Both the position numbers and the translations under genes were made by a program. The notes beneath the pieces were generated by a model. It saw nothing but the letters and a program-made list of their open reading frames with translations, did not search any database and was not told where the DNA came from. Shown piece after piece: positions 26,015 through 35,259 of a stretch of DNA of 64,000 nt (its first letter is position 1; the number at the start of each line of letters is the position of its first letter). Location of the stretch: NCBI RefSeq assembly GCF_012911925.1, contig NZ_JAAXKY010000004.1:61782-125781 (forward strand), given 5' to 3'. The DNA comes from Pseudonocardia xinjiangensis (GTDB lineage Bacteria > Actinomycetota > Actinomycetes > Mycobacteriales > Pseudonocardiaceae).

Positions 26015-26548
26015 ATGAGGCGCACATCGTTCGCGCAGTGGCCGTGCTCGGTCGCGCGCACCATGGACCTGCTGGGCGACTGGTGGACCCCTCTCGTGCT
26101 GCGCGAGGCCTTCTACGGCATCCAGCGGTTCGACGAGTTCCAGAAGGGGCTGGGCATCGCCCGCAACACGCTGGCGGACCGGCTGCGCAGGCTCGTCGAC
26201 GAGGGGCTGCTGGAGAAGCGGCCCTACCAGGCCGACCCCGTCCGTCACGACTACGTGCTCACCGAGAAGGGGCGTGACTTCTTCGGGGTCCTCGCGGCGA
26301 TGAGCCGCTGGGGCGACCGCTGGCTGGCCGGGGACGACGGGCCACCGATCGCGTTCCACCACGAGCGCTGTGGCGCCGACACCCACGGTGAGGTCGTCTG
26401 TGCCCACTGCCGGGAGCCGTTGACGGCCGAGGACACGTCCATGCGGATGGGTCCCGGCTACCCGCCCCGGCTCGCCCGGCACCCGGAGGTGCAGCGCCGG
26501 TTCGGTGTCCACCCCACCGAGGAGCCGGACGCGACCGGAACGGGCTGA
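26015..26548 (+). CDS. HxlR-family transcriptional regulator
   Basis: The 177-residue winged-helix protein has the HxlR signature CSVARTMDLLGDWWTPLVLRE and a wing region ending in YVLTEKGRDFF. The C-terminal extension has two Cys pairs (ERCGAD, VCAHCREPL) that may bind metal or sense redox. TAGGAT lies 6 nt before the ATG, so the message is probably leaderless. It is the likely regulator of the SRPBCC/LLM/molybdo-enzyme genes that follow in the same direction, starting 80 bp downstream. Confidence 0.87.
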   Translation: MRRTSFAQWPCSVARTMDLLGDWWTPLVLREAFYGIQRFDEFQKGLGIARNTLADRLRRLVDEGLLEKRPYQADPVRHDYVLTEKGRDFFGVLAAMSRWGDRWLAGDDGPPIAFHHERCGADTHGEVVCAHCREPLTAEDTSMRMGPGYPPRLARHPEVQRRFGVHPTEEPDATGTG

Positions 26549-26627
26549 GCCCGCGACGTTTGACAGGTCAGTTCATCTACGCAACTCTACTGGTAGCAGG
26601 GGGCGAGGATGAGGGAGCGCGCGCGTC

Positions 26628-27134
26628 ATGGAGTGGACCGGGGCCCGGTACGCCGACAAGCCGACGGCTGAGGCCGAGACCTGGATCGACGCGCCACCGG
26701 AACGTGTGTGGTCGCTCGTCGCAGACGTCGGGCAGATGCCGGAGATGAGCACCGAGCTCCGCTCGGTCGAGTGGTGTGACGGCGCCACCGCCCCGGCCGT
26801 GGGCAACCGGTTCGTCGGCCGCAGCAAACACCCCGCCTTCGGGGAGTGGGCCACCACCTCCCATGTCATCGAGTGCGAGGAGCCGCGGGTCTTCGCGTGG
26901 GCGGTGGAGGATCCGGAGTTCCCGACGGCGGTCTGGCGGTTCACCCTCGAGCCCGCCGACGGCGGTACCCGGCTGCGCCAGTGGATGCAGATGGGACCGG
27001 GCCGCTCCGGGTTGAGCGTCGCGATCGACGAGATGCCCGACAAGGAGCAGAAGATCGTCTTCGTCCGCATGCGCGAGTTCGAGAGCTCGATCATCGGGAC
27101 GCTCGCCGCGATCAAGCAGCGGGTCGAAGGCTGA
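26628..27134 (+). CDS. SRPBCC (START/Bet v1-like) family protein
   Basis: The 168-residue helix-grip protein begins with the typical AETWIDAPPERVWSLVADV and ends with a long C-terminal helix. The fold makes a hydrophobic cavity for lipids, aromatic compounds or polyketides. Upstream, TTGACA (26560-26565) is a good -35 element, giving a promoter between it and the HxlR gene. The gene is followed after 5 bp by the LLM oxidoreductase, so they form an operon. Confidence 0.82.
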   Translation: MEWTGARYADKPTAEAETWIDAPPERVWSLVADVGQMPEMSTELRSVEWCDGATAPAVGNRFVGRSKHPAFGEWATTSHVIECEEPRVFAWAVEDPEFPTAVWRFTLEPADGGTRLRQWMQMGPGRSGLSVAIDEMPDKEQKIVFVRMREFESSIIGTLAAIKQRVEG

Positions 27135-27139
27135 GCCGG

Positions 27140-28192
27140 ATGCGCACCGCCACCACCATCGAGGCCGGCCAGGAGCACGGTTGGCGGGAGACGCTCGACT
27201 TCGCGCTCGAGGCCGAGTCGCTCGGGCTGGACATCTGCTGGGTCGCCGAGGCGTGGGGATCCGACGCGCCGTCCGCGCTGGGCTACCTCGCCGCGCGGAC
27301 CGACCGGATGCTGCTCGGCTCGGGTGTCGTCCAGCTCGGCACCCGCACACCGGTCGCGATCGCGCAGGCGGCGCTGACGCTGGCCGAGATGTCGGAGGGG
27401 CGGTTCCTGCTCGGCCTCGGTCCGTCCGGTCCCCAGGTGATCGAAGGCCTGCACGGAGTGCCCTTCGCCGCTGCACACGCCCGGATGCGTGAGACCGTCG
27501 AGATCATCCGGCTGGCGTTCGCAGGCGAGAAGATCTCCTACTCGGGCACGCGGTTCCAGATCCCGCTGCCCGGTGGGGAGGGCCGGCCGATGCGGCTCTC
27601 GATCGGCCCCGGCCCCGACATCCCGATCTACGTGGCCGCGATGTCGCCGAAACTGCTGCAGCTGACCGGAGAGGTCGCCGACGGCTGGCTCGGCACCAGC
27701 TTCGTCCCCGAGGGCTCGGCCGCCTACTTCACCCACCTCGACGCCGGCCTGGCCGCCTCCGGGCGGTCCCGCGCGGACCTCGACGTGTGCCAGGGTGCCG
27801 AGGTCGCCTTCGCCGAGGACGAGGACGAGCTGCGGCGGATGGTCGTCCCGCGGAAGAAGAAGCTCGCGTTCAGCCTCGGCGGCATGGGCTCGGCGAGCAC
27901 CAACTTCTACAACAACGCCTACAGCCGGCAGGGCTGGGCCGAGGTCGCCGCCGCGGTGCGGGAGCGCTGGCAGGCAGGCGACCGGGACGGCGCCGCGGCG
28001 CTTGTCACCGACGAGATGGTGCTCGGCACCACGTTGATCGGCACCGAGCCCATGGTCGCCACCCGGCTGAGCGTCTGGCGCGACGCGGGCGTCGACACCG
28101 TCCGGCTCTACCCCGCAGGGGACACCCTCGATGCCCGGCTCACCACGCTCGGCCGGGCCCTCGACCTGGTTCAGGCCCTCGACCGGGCCTGA
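27140..28192 (+). CDS. LLM-class flavin (F420 or FMN)-dependent oxidoreductase
   Basis: The 350-residue luciferase-like TIM barrel contains DICWVAEAWGSDAPSALGYLA and RFLLGLGPSGPQVIEG, conserved in the LLM family and especially its F420-dependent members. The F420 option is plausible because another deazaflavin-type enzyme occurs at 46108. It starts at ATG 27140 immediately after the SRPBCC gene and is followed 18 bp later by the molybdopterin enzyme. The substrate is unknown. Confidence 0.83.
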   Translation: MRTATTIEAGQEHGWRETLDFALEAESLGLDICWVAEAWGSDAPSALGYLAARTDRMLLGSGVVQLGTRTPVAIAQAALTLAEMSEGRFLLGLGPSGPQVIEGLHGVPFAAAHARMRETVEIIRLAFAGEKISYSGTRFQIPLPGGEGRPMRLSIGPGPDIPIYVAAMSPKLLQLTGEVADGWLGTSFVPEGSAAYFTHLDAGLAASGRSRADLDVCQGAEVAFAEDEDELRRMVVPRKKKLAFSLGGMGSASTNFYNNAYSRQGWAEVAAAVRERWQAGDRDGAAALVTDEMVLGTTLIGTEPMVATRLSVWRDAGVDTVRLYPAGDTLDARLTTLGRALDLVQALDRA

Positions 28193-28210
28193 CCGACCTC
28201 AGGAGAAGAC

Positions 28211-30541
28211 ATGGCCGCCGAGTGGCACAAGACCGCATGCAGCCTCTGCTACGTCAACTGCGGGCTGGAGGTGCAGATCGAGGGCAGGTCGATCACCCGC
28301 GTGCGCGGCGACAAGGCCAACCCCCGGTCGGAGGGGTACCTGTGCCAGAAGGCGCAGCGACTGACCTTCCTCGGCAACCACAACGACCGGTTGACCACGC
28401 CGCTGCGACGCCGGCCCGACGGCACCCACGAGCCGATCGACTGGGACACCGCGCTACGGGAGATCGCCGAGCGGCTCACCGCGGTGCGCGACGCCGACCG
28501 CGCGGCGGGCCGGCCCGGGTCGTTCGCGTACATCGGCGGGGGCGGCCAGGGCAACCACTCCGGCGGCGGCTACGGCAAGTCGCTGCTGAGCTGGATGGGC
28601 GGCACCCGGTACTTCAACGCGCTGTCGCAGGAGAAGACCGGGGACTTCTGGGTCAACGGCCGGATGTTCGGCGACCAGACCTGCCACACGGCTGAGGGTG
28701 TCGAGGAGTGCGACCTGCTGCTCGTGATCGGCTGCAACCCCTGGCTCGCTCACGGGTTCACCAACGCCCGCAGCACGATCAACACGATCAAGAACGACCC
28801 GGACCGGAAGATGATCGTGATCGACCCGCGCCGCACCGAGACCGCGGAGGCGGCGGAGCTGCACCTGGCGGTGCGGCCGGGCACCGACGCCTACCTGCTG
28901 TCGGCGATCCTCGCGATGATCATCGAGCGGGGCGGCCAGGACGCGGAGTTCCTCGCCACCCGCACCGAGGGCTTCCCCGACGTGGCGGCCGTGCTCGGCC
29001 GGGTCCCGGTGGACGAGTGGATCGCCCACGCCGAGGTGGAGCGGGCCGACGTCGAGCGAGCCGTCGACATGATCCTCGCTGCGCGGGCGATGACCGTCCG
29101 GGTGGAGCTCGGCATCCAGCAGGGGCGCCACTCCACGCTCAACAGCTATCTCGAGAAGCTGCTGTACCTCGTCACCGGGAACTTCGGCCGGGAGGGCACG
29201 AACAACCTGCACACGTGGCTGTTGCCGCTGTGGGGCAACTCGCCCGGGCAGTACTCGGAGATCACCGGCTTCGAGTACATCGGCGGCCTGCTGCCGACGA
29301 ACTCGATGGCGGAGGAGGTGCTCACCGACCATCCGAACCGGGTGCGGGCGCTGTGGGTGGAGTCGTCGAACCCGGCCAACACCTACGCCGACACGCGGCT
29401 CGTCGAGGAGGCTGTCGAGGCCTGCGAGCTGTCGGTGGTGGTCGACGTGGCCTACACCGAGACCGCCGCGCTGGCCGACTACGTCCTGCCGGCGGCGGCA
29501 CAGCACGAGAAGTGGGAGTTCACCCTCTTCGACTTCGAGTGGCCCACCAACTACTTCCAGATCCGCCGGCCGCTGTTCGAGCCGCTGCCGGGCACGCTGG
29601 TCGAGGCCGAGATGTACGCGCGGCTGTTCGACGAGCTGGGGGTGCTGCCGGACGCCGCGACGCTGGCCGAGCTCGTCGAGACCGCCCGCAGCGACCGGGC
29701 GAAGCTGCTGCGGCGCGCCGGTGAGGTGATGGCGACCCATCCAGGGCTGGCGGAGATCGCCCCGGTGCTGCTCTACCGCACGCTCGGCGAGACCCTGCCC
29801 GACGGTGCCGCGGCGCTGGCCCCGCTCTGGGCGGGCTGCCACCGGACGGCGAAGCTGTTGACCACCGCGGTGCAGCGGGCGCTCGGCTCGGACTCGACCG
29901 CGCCCGAACTGGGTGAGCAGCTGTTCGACCGCATCCTCTCCTCGCCCAGCGGCACTCCCTTCAGCACGCACGAGTACGACGAGGTCTGGGAGCTGGTGAG
30001 GAACGACCGGGTGCAGCTGGCCGTGCCGGAGATGCTGGAGTGGCTCGACCGCCTCGACCCGGCCACCGAACGCCCGGACCCGCAGTACCCGTTCTCCCTG
30101 ATCAGTGGCCAGCGCCGGTCGCACAACGCCAACCAGATCCTGCGCCCGCCCGCCTGGCGCAAGACCGACATGGACGGCGCCCTGCGGGCGCGCTCGGCCG
30201 ATCTGGCCTCGATCGGCGCGGACGCGGGCGACTGGGTGGCGGTGGTCACCCGCACCGGGCGGATCGTGGTGCGTGCCGAGGTGGACGAGAGCATGCGTCC
30301 GATGCAGGTGGCGCTGCCGCACGGGTTCGGCATGTCCGTGCCCGACACCCACGGCGGCCGGGTGGTCAACGGCCCGAGGATCAACCTGATCACCGACGCC
30401 ACCGACCGGGACCCCATCGCCGGGACCCCGCACCACAAGGACGTCCCGGTGCGGCTGGAACCGGCCACCGCCGCCGAGAGCGAGGCGGCCGAGCGTGACA
30501 GCGAGCGGGTCCGCGAGGTCGTCGCGGCGGCTCGGGCCTGA
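28211..30541 (+). CDS. Molybdopterin-dependent oxidoreductase of the DMSO-reductase superfamily
   Basis: The 776-residue catalytic subunit has an N-terminal [4Fe-4S] site formed by C10, C13, C17 and C45 (CSLCYVNC, GYLC). The bis-MGD binding domains and a C-terminal molydopterin dinucleotide-binding domain follow (GQRRSHNANQ, VALPHGFGM). It resembles formate-dehydrogenase-like or FdhF-type proteins of actinobacteria but has no adjacent electron-transfer subunit or chaperone. No twin-arginine signal is seen, so it is cytoplasmic. AGGAGAAG precedes the ATG. The natural substrate is unknown. Confidence 0.86.
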   Translation: MAAEWHKTACSLCYVNCGLEVQIEGRSITRVRGDKANPRSEGYLCQKAQRLTFLGNHNDRLTTPLRRRPDGTHEPIDWDTALREIAERLTAVRDADRAAGRPGSFAYIGGGGQGNHSGGGYGKSLLSWMGGTRYFNALSQEKTGDFWVNGRMFGDQTCHTAEGVEECDLLLVIGCNPWLAHGFTNARSTINTIKNDPDRKMIVIDPRRTETAEAAELHLAVRPGTDAYLLSAILAMIIERGGQDAEFLATRTEGFPDVAAVLGRVPVDEWIAHAEVERADVERAVDMILAARAMTVRVELGIQQGRHSTLNSYLEKLLYLVTGNFGREGTNNLHTWLLPLWGNSPGQYSEITGFEYIGGLLPTNSMAEEVLTDHPNRVRALWVESSNPANTYADTRLVEEAVEACELSVVVDVAYTETAALADYVLPAAAQHEKWEFTLFDFEWPTNYFQIRRPLFEPLPGTLVEAEMYARLFDELGVLPDAATLAELVETARSDRAKLLRRAGEVMATHPGLAEIAPVLLYRTLGETLPDGAAALAPLWAGCHRTAKLLTTAVQRALGSDSTAPELGEQLFDRILSSPSGTPFSTHEYDEVWELVRNDRVQLAVPEMLEWLDRLDPATERPDPQYPFSLISGQRRSHNANQILRPPAWRKTDMDGALRARSADLASIGADAGDWVAVVTRTGRIVVRAEVDESMRPMQVALPHGFGMSVPDTHGGRVVNGPRINLITDATDRDPIAGTPHHKDVPVRLEPATAAESEAAERDSERVREVVAAARA

Positions 30542-30681
30542 GCGTCCGTTCCCCGGCTCGGCCCGCCGGCCGGCCTGCAGCAGTAGGCCGGCCAGCGCGT
30601 CGAGCCGCATCGCCGGGGAGCCGAGCAAGATCGACGCAGGTGCAGCGGGGCACGTGGGCGGGCTGCTGCTGGGCCTTCCGG

Positions 30682-31125
30682 TCAGAGGTCGGCGAGTGCG
30701 GTGTCGACGTCCGGGAGCAGCGGCAGGATCTGCTGCAGGTTCATCGTCTCCCACGGACGGATCACGGCGAGGTTGTCGGGAGGTGCCACGAGGCGCAGGG
30801 CCGGCCGGGGGGTCGGGGCCTGCGTGGAGTACCCGGGCCCGGGGGTCGTGGTCGTGCGGCTGGCGATCTCGGCGAGCGTGCCGAGCCCGGAGGAGCCGAG
30901 GAAGCCCACCCCGGTCAGGTCGATCACCAGCGCGGTCAGGTCCGGCCACTGCAGGGTGTCGTCGACCACGGCCATCAGCTCGCGCGCGGTCTGCAGGTCC
31001 AGCTCGCCCACCACCGTCACCACGGCCGCCGATCCCCTGCGGGAGGCGTGCAGCGTCAGCAGGTCGCCCGGCGCCGGCGATCCGGGCGCCGACGGTTCGG
31101 AAGCAGTGTGGTCACTGTCGGTCAC
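30682..31125 (-). CDS. STAS-domain protein (anti-sigma factor antagonist-like)
   Basis: The 147-residue protein has a SpoIIAA-like STAS domain from about residue 22, including VVGELDLQTAREL and the phosphorylation-site region DLTGVGFLGSSGLGTL. A Ser in GSSGL would be the kinase target. The insertion rich in Thr and Pro (TTTTPGPG) after it is unusual. It starts at GTG 31125 with TACGGT 6 nt upstream, suggesting a leaderless message. It probably tunes a stress sigma factor; no kinase or sigma factor is adjacent. Confidence 0.82.
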   Translation of the reverse strand: MTDSDHTASEPSAPGSPAPGDLLTLHASRRGSAAVVTVVGELDLQTARELMAVVDDTLQWPDLTALVIDLTGVGFLGSSGLGTLAEIASRTTTTPGPGYSTQAPTPRPALRLVAPPDNLAVIRPWETMNLQQILPLLPDVDTALADL

Positions 31126-31430
31126 GCAAGCACCGTAGCGGCTCGCCGTACCCCGGCGCGTTCGGCCGGGTCCGGGGCTCGGTGCCGACCAGTGGCACAG
31201 CCGGACGAGGCGGTGGCCACAGCGCGGGCAGGCGCGGTCACGGAGACGGGGCGGCGGGGGTGTCGATGGCGACGGTGCGCCAGAAGATCCACTCCGGTGC
31301 TGCGGACCACGGTGTGCTGGTCGGGGCGGTGGCGGTGCCCGCCGCATCGCGCGCCGAGGACCGCGAGCCTGCCGAGCTCGCCCCCACGACTCTCACTGAT
31401 CATCCTGCCGACGGCGGTTAGCTTGAAAAT
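31126..31430. other. Divergent intergenic region (305 bp)
   Basis: This separates the STAS gene and a possible small leaderless ORF. The left end holds the STAS -10 (31132-31137) and the right end TAGCTT (31419-31424). A weak 50-codon reading frame inside it is not convincing. Confidence 0.4.
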
Positions 31431-31625
31431 GTGAACGAGCGACAGCGGTGTGGCGCGCCCCTCGTCCCCCGACCGTCGGACGTCGAGTGGTCAGGGGACC
31501 GCAACGCTCGCGGACTGTCCGACCGGTCCGGTGGGGTGACCCGGTCGGAGATCCGGCGGCTATCCGCACCTCGTGATCGAGGCGTCGCGCCGCTGAAGCC
31601 CGGCGGGCTCGGTGGGGAGTGGTGA
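31431..31625 (+). CDS. Possible small hypothetical protein (64 residues)
   Basis: The GTG at 31431 lies exactly 6 nt after TAGCTT, the same arrangement seen at several leaderless genes here. The product is Arg/Gly-rich and has no recognisable domain. The promoter geometry is the main support, so this could be a real small gene or a leader for the XRE regulator that begins 75 bp downstream. Confidence 0.3.
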   Translation: MNERQRCGAPLVPRPSDVEWSGDRNARGLSDRSGGVTRSEIRRLSAPRDRGVAPLKPGGLGGEW

Positions 31626-31700
31626 CGCGGAGCGGCCCGGCCACGCCGGCCGACGCCGTCCGGCAGCGTGCTCCGGAGAGCGGCGGCTCGGAGCAGCGGC

Positions 31701-32573
31701 ATGGACGGTGAGACCCACCGGCGCCGGGAACTGGGTGAGTTCCTGAGGGCCCGGCGTCGGCAGCTCGTGCGCGCCGACGTGGGCCTGCCCGTGGTGAAGG
31801 GGCGGATCGCGCACGGCCTGCGCCGCGAGGAGATCTCCTACCTGTCCGGTGTGAGCGCCACCTGGTACACGTGGCTCGAACAGGGCCGCGAGATCCGGCC
31901 GTCCCGGCAGGTGCTGGACGCGCTGGCGCGGACCCTGCGCCTGTCCGCCACCGAGCACAGCTACATCCTGTCGCTGGCCGGGTACTCCGCCCCGCGCCCG
32001 GCCCGGCCGATCCCCGGGACGGCCCCCGCAGGTGTGCAGCAGCTGCTCCGGGCGCTCTCGGACTATCCGGCGTACGTCCTCGCCCCGGACTGGGCGCTCA
32101 CCGGTTGGACCCCGGCCTACACGGCGCTCTACCGGGATCTGGGCGCCGTGCCGGCCGCCGACCGGAACCTGTTGTGGCTGGTGTTCACCGACCCGTACCT
32201 GCGCGAGCTGATGCCGGACTGGGAGTTCTCCAGCAGGCGGCTGCTCGCGCAGTTCCGGGCCGGGGCAGGTCTGCGGCTGGGCGAGGCGTCCTTCTCCGCG
32301 CTGGTGACGCGACTGCGCGAGGTGAGCGAACCGTTCCGGGTGGGCTGGGAGAGCCACGACATCGAAGGGTTCATCTCGCGGGAGCGGCTGTTCCGCCACC
32401 CCCTCGTCGGCGACCTGCATCTCGAACAGCACCGCCTGACGCCGTCCGACCATCCCGATCTGAACCTGGTGGTCTACACGCCGGTGGTGACCACGGAGGC
32501 TCCCGCCAGGCTGCGCAAGCTGCTGGAGATCGTCTCCGAGTCCGCCGCGGGAAGCCCGGACCGCGAGGAGTAG
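31701..32573 (+). CDS. XRE-family regulator with MmyB-like ligand domain
   Basis: The 290-residue protein has an N-terminal helix-turn-helix (LRREEISYLSGVSATWYTWL). A C-terminal PAS-like MmyB domain follows with WALTGWTPAYTALY and HPLVGDLHLEQHRL. Such regulators are common in actinobacteria and often control a neighbouring oxidoreductase. None is adjacent here. ATG 31701 is chosen over an in-frame upstream start because MDGETHRRRELGEFL is the typical N-terminus. Confidence 0.85.
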   Translation: MDGETHRRRELGEFLRARRRQLVRADVGLPVVKGRIAHGLRREEISYLSGVSATWYTWLEQGREIRPSRQVLDALARTLRLSATEHSYILSLAGYSAPRPARPIPGTAPAGVQQLLRALSDYPAYVLAPDWALTGWTPAYTALYRDLGAVPAADRNLLWLVFTDPYLRELMPDWEFSSRRLLAQFRAGAGLRLGEASFSALVTRLREVSEPFRVGWESHDIEGFISRERLFRHPLVGDLHLEQHRLTPSDHPDLNLVVYTPVVTTEAPARLRKLLEIVSESAAGSPDREE

Positions 32574-32717
32574 CGCCCCGGCAGCGACGACGACCACCGC
32601 GTCAGGACGCGGAGCTCTCGAGAACTGCCGGCAGCAGGGCGCTGGGTGGGGTCCATGGTTTCGCCATGCCCGGCTCATCCGGCACCGGTTGGACCGCTCC
32701 GAGGTGCAGGCCGGCTC

Positions 32718-32764
32718 TTGACCACGCGGACGATCCAGCTCACTATGGGTACCTAACTGTTAGG
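32718..32764 (+). promoter_or_regulatory. Promoter and palindromic operator of the MarR-headed operon
   Basis: TTGACC (32718-32723) is a -35-like element with a -10-like CACTAT/TATGGG about 16-20 nt downstream. CCTAAC-T-GTTAGG (32752-32764), a perfect 6-bp inverted repeat, overlaps the expected transcription start and ends 21 bp before the MarR ATG. Its size and placement suit a MarR dimer site and autorepression. Confidence 0.6.
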
Positions 32765-32785
32765 GACCCTTAGACAGGAGATCGG

Positions 32786-33295
32786 ATGAGCCGAGGACCG
32801 AACGGTGAACGCAACGACGAGGACCTCGCCGTGCTTCTCGTCTCGGTGTCGGCTCGTCTCACCCGGCTCTACGGCCGGGTGCTCGGCCAGCTCGACACGC
32901 CGCTGACCTTCCGGCAGCACCGCATGCTCCGGAGGGTCTCGGAGGGGCACACCTCGATGGCGGCACTGGCCGCCTTCGGGAACCTCACCGTCCCGACGGT
33001 GTCGGAGAGCGTCGAGGTGCTCGTCCGGCGCGGCTTGATGAAGCGGCAGGAGAACCCGCAGAACAGGCGGTCGCTGCTGCTGAGCCTCACGCCGGACGGG
33101 CTCGCCGCCAAGGAGGCGGCGGACACGGCGCTGGCCGCGGTGGGGGACCGGCTGCTCCATGCCGTTCCCGACGACCGCCACGAGCTCCTGCACGAGTCGC
33201 TGGCGGCGGTCTTCGACGCCGCCACGGACATCTTCCAGGAGCCGATCGGGACCGGTGCGCAGGCGGCCCCGGCCGTCCGAGGGCCGGAGCTCTGA
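32786..33295 (+). CDS. MarR-family transcriptional regulator
   Basis: The 169-residue winged-helix repressor has recognition region TSMAALAAFGNLTVPTVSESVEVLVRRG and wing QENPQNRRSLLLSLT. It begins with AGGAG upstream. It heads the long operon of transport and catabolic genes that begins 41 bp later, so it probably represses that operon until a substrate or intermediate binds. A palindrome directly upstream is the likely operator. Confidence 0.87.
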   Translation: MSRGPNGERNDEDLAVLLVSVSARLTRLYGRVLGQLDTPLTFRQHRMLRRVSEGHTSMAALAAFGNLTVPTVSESVEVLVRRGLMKRQENPQNRRSLLLSLTPDGLAAKEAADTALAAVGDRLLHAVPDDRHELLHESLAAVFDAATDIFQEPIGTGAQAAPAVRGPEL

Positions 33296-33336
33296 CCTAC
33301 CAGGCACCGCAGTGACAGGCGCGAGAGGAGATCACA

Positions 33337-34386
33337 ATGACGTGTTCGTGGCGGTGGCGCTGGCAGGTGGTACTGCTCGGTGTCGCGAGTCTCGCCCTGG
33401 CCGCCTGTGGCGGCGGCGGCGGTGGTGACGCCGAGTCGGCGGAGGCGGCGAGCTGCGCTCCGCTGGGCACGAAGCAACCGCTGACGCTGGGGGTCAACCC
33501 GGGCGCGCAGGACCTCGTCACCTTCGTGATGCAGGAGCAGGGCTTCGCCGAGAAGCACAACCTCGACCTGACCGTGAACTCGTTCCAGAACCCGTCCGCC
33601 CTGCACGCCGCGATCGGTCAGCACACGGTCGACGTCGGGTTCGGCGGCCTCACCGCGATGGCGGTGGCCCGCCAGCAGGGGCGCGGCGCGATGATCTTCG
33701 ACGTTCTGACCAGCCCGTCGAACGTCGTGGTCACGCGCAACGACTCCGACGTGCAGAACTTCTCCGACCTGCGCGGACGCAAGCTCGGGGCGTTCGGAGG
33801 CCGGTCCAGCGCCACGTTCGCGATCACGTCGATCGTGGCGAAGGAGAAGTACGGGATCGACGACCTCGGCAAGGACGTCGACATCATCGAGGCCCCCGAC
33901 GCCGCGATGCTCGGCCTGCTCGACGCCGGCAACATCGACGCCGCCCTGATCGGCACCACCGCAACGGTGCAGGCACTGCTCTCGGGCAAGTACCGCACGC
34001 TGAGCGACATCTCGCAGGACTACCAGGCCGCGTTCGGTGCGCTCCCCGGCCACGTCCTCGCGGCCACCACCGACGACTACGCCGAGTCGCACTGCGGCGT
34101 GCTGAACGCGTTCAGCGCGGCCCTCGACGACACGGTCGCGTTCATCCAGACCGATCCGGACGTCTGGAGCGTCTACGCGAAGAAGATCGAGCTCACCGAC
34201 CCGCGGGCCCCGGAGATGCTGCACGAGCGCGTGGCGTCGCGCTACATCGCCGACTGGAACCAGGAGCAGGCCGACGCCGAGGCGAAGCTCATCGAGCAGC
34301 TCATCCCGGTGCTCGGTGCGGACGACTTCGTGCCGGCCGTGCCCGCCGGGCTGTTCCGGACCGACCTGCGGACGGCCACCTCATGA
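33337..34386 (+). CDS. ABC transporter substrate-binding lipoprotein, SsuA/TauA/NMT1-like
   Basis: The 349-residue protein has a lipoprotein signal (LALAAC) and a periplasmic-binding fold of the nitrate/sulfonate/taurine/thiamine-precursor family: LTLGVNPGAQDL at the start and VDVGFGGLTAMAVARQQG in the first lobe. It captures the operon's substrate outside the cell. GAGAGGAG precedes the ATG. It overlaps the permease gene by 4 bp (ATGA). Confidence 0.87.
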   Translation: MTCSWRWRWQVVLLGVASLALAACGGGGGGDAESAEAASCAPLGTKQPLTLGVNPGAQDLVTFVMQEQGFAEKHNLDLTVNSFQNPSALHAAIGQHTVDVGFGGLTAMAVARQQGRGAMIFDVLTSPSNVVVTRNDSDVQNFSDLRGRKLGAFGGRSSATFAITSIVAKEKYGIDDLGKDVDIIEAPDAAMLGLLDAGNIDAALIGTTATVQALLSGKYRTLSDISQDYQAAFGALPGHVLAATTDDYAESHCGVLNAFSAALDDTVAFIQTDPDVWSVYAKKIELTDPRAPEMLHERVASRYIADWNQEQADAEAKLIEQLIPVLGADDFVPAVPAGLFRTDLRTATS

Positions 34387-35246
34387 GCACCGTGGAGAGC
34401 AACCGTGACGTCCCGCTCGCGGGTGGGCCGGGCACGGTCCCGGTCGTGCCGGTGGCCAGCGAGACCGACCTCGTCCCGACGCCACGCCGCTCGTGGCGCG
34501 GAGTCTGGCTGCGGGCACTCTCCCTGGTCTCGCTCGTGGCGGTCTGGTTCATCGCGTCCCTGTTCTTCGACGAGAGCGTGCTGCCCGGGCCGATCAGGGT
34601 GTTCGGCACGCTGGTGTCGAACCTGGGCGACTCCGAGACCTACTTCCATCTCTGGACCACCGTCTACCGGGTGGTCGCCGGCATGCTCATCGCCGTCGTG
34701 CTCGGGCTGGTCATCGGCCTGGTGATGGGCCTGTCGAAGTTCGGCGAGGAGTTCCTCGACTCCTGGGTGCTCGTCGCGTTCACCGTGCCGTCGGTCGTGT
34801 ACGGCATCCTCGCGATCCTCTGGTTCGGGCTGAACGACGCCGCGGCGATCGTCGCGATCGGGGTCACGGCGGTCCCGGCGGTGGCGATCAACATGTGGCA
34901 GGGCGTGAAGGCCATCGACCTGTCGCTGGTGCGCATGGGGCAGGCCTTCCACTTCTCGCGCTCGGCGATCCTGCGCAAGCTGGTGGTACCGCAGGTGATC
35001 CCCTACCTGCTCGCCGCTCTGCGCTACGCGCTCGGCCTGTCCTGGAAGATCGCCACCGTCGTCGAGCTGATCGGCCTGTCCAGCGGCGTCGGCTACCAGC
35101 TCAGCTACTGGTTCGGCCTGTTCAACATGACCCAGGTCCTCGCCTGGACGATCTTGTTCACGATCGTCCTGCTGCTCATCGAGTTCGTGATCCTCAAGCC
35201 GACGGAGTACTGGCTCACGCGCTGGCGCCCGTCGATGCAGAACTGA
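34383..35246 (+). CDS. ABC transporter permease, SsuC/TauC-like
   Basis: The 287-residue permease has about six membrane segments and a cytoplasmic coupling region around MGQAFHFSRSAILRKLVVPQ, equivalent to the EAA loop. It carries a polar N-terminal tail of about 40 residues. It forms the importer with the lipoprotein before it and the ATPase after it. Confidence 0.87.
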   Translation: MSTVESNRDVPLAGGPGTVPVVPVASETDLVPTPRRSWRGVWLRALSLVSLVAVWFIASLFFDESVLPGPIRVFGTLVSNLGDSETYFHLWTTVYRVVAGMLIAVVLGLVIGLVMGLSKFGEEFLDSWVLVAFTVPSVVYGILAILWFGLNDAAAIVAIGVTAVPAVAINMWQGVKAIDLSLVRMGQAFHFSRSAILRKLVVPQVIPYLLAALRYALGLSWKIATVVELIGLSSGVGYQLSYWFGLFNMTQVLAWTILFTIVLLLIEFVILKPTEYWLTRWRPSMQN

Positions 35247-35259
35247 CCAGGGAGCCACG

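Noticed and set aside
31266..31421. Short + strand frame ending at 31421
   Set aside because: No clear ribosome site or domain, and its stop lies on the -10 element of the next candidate; not convincing as a gene.
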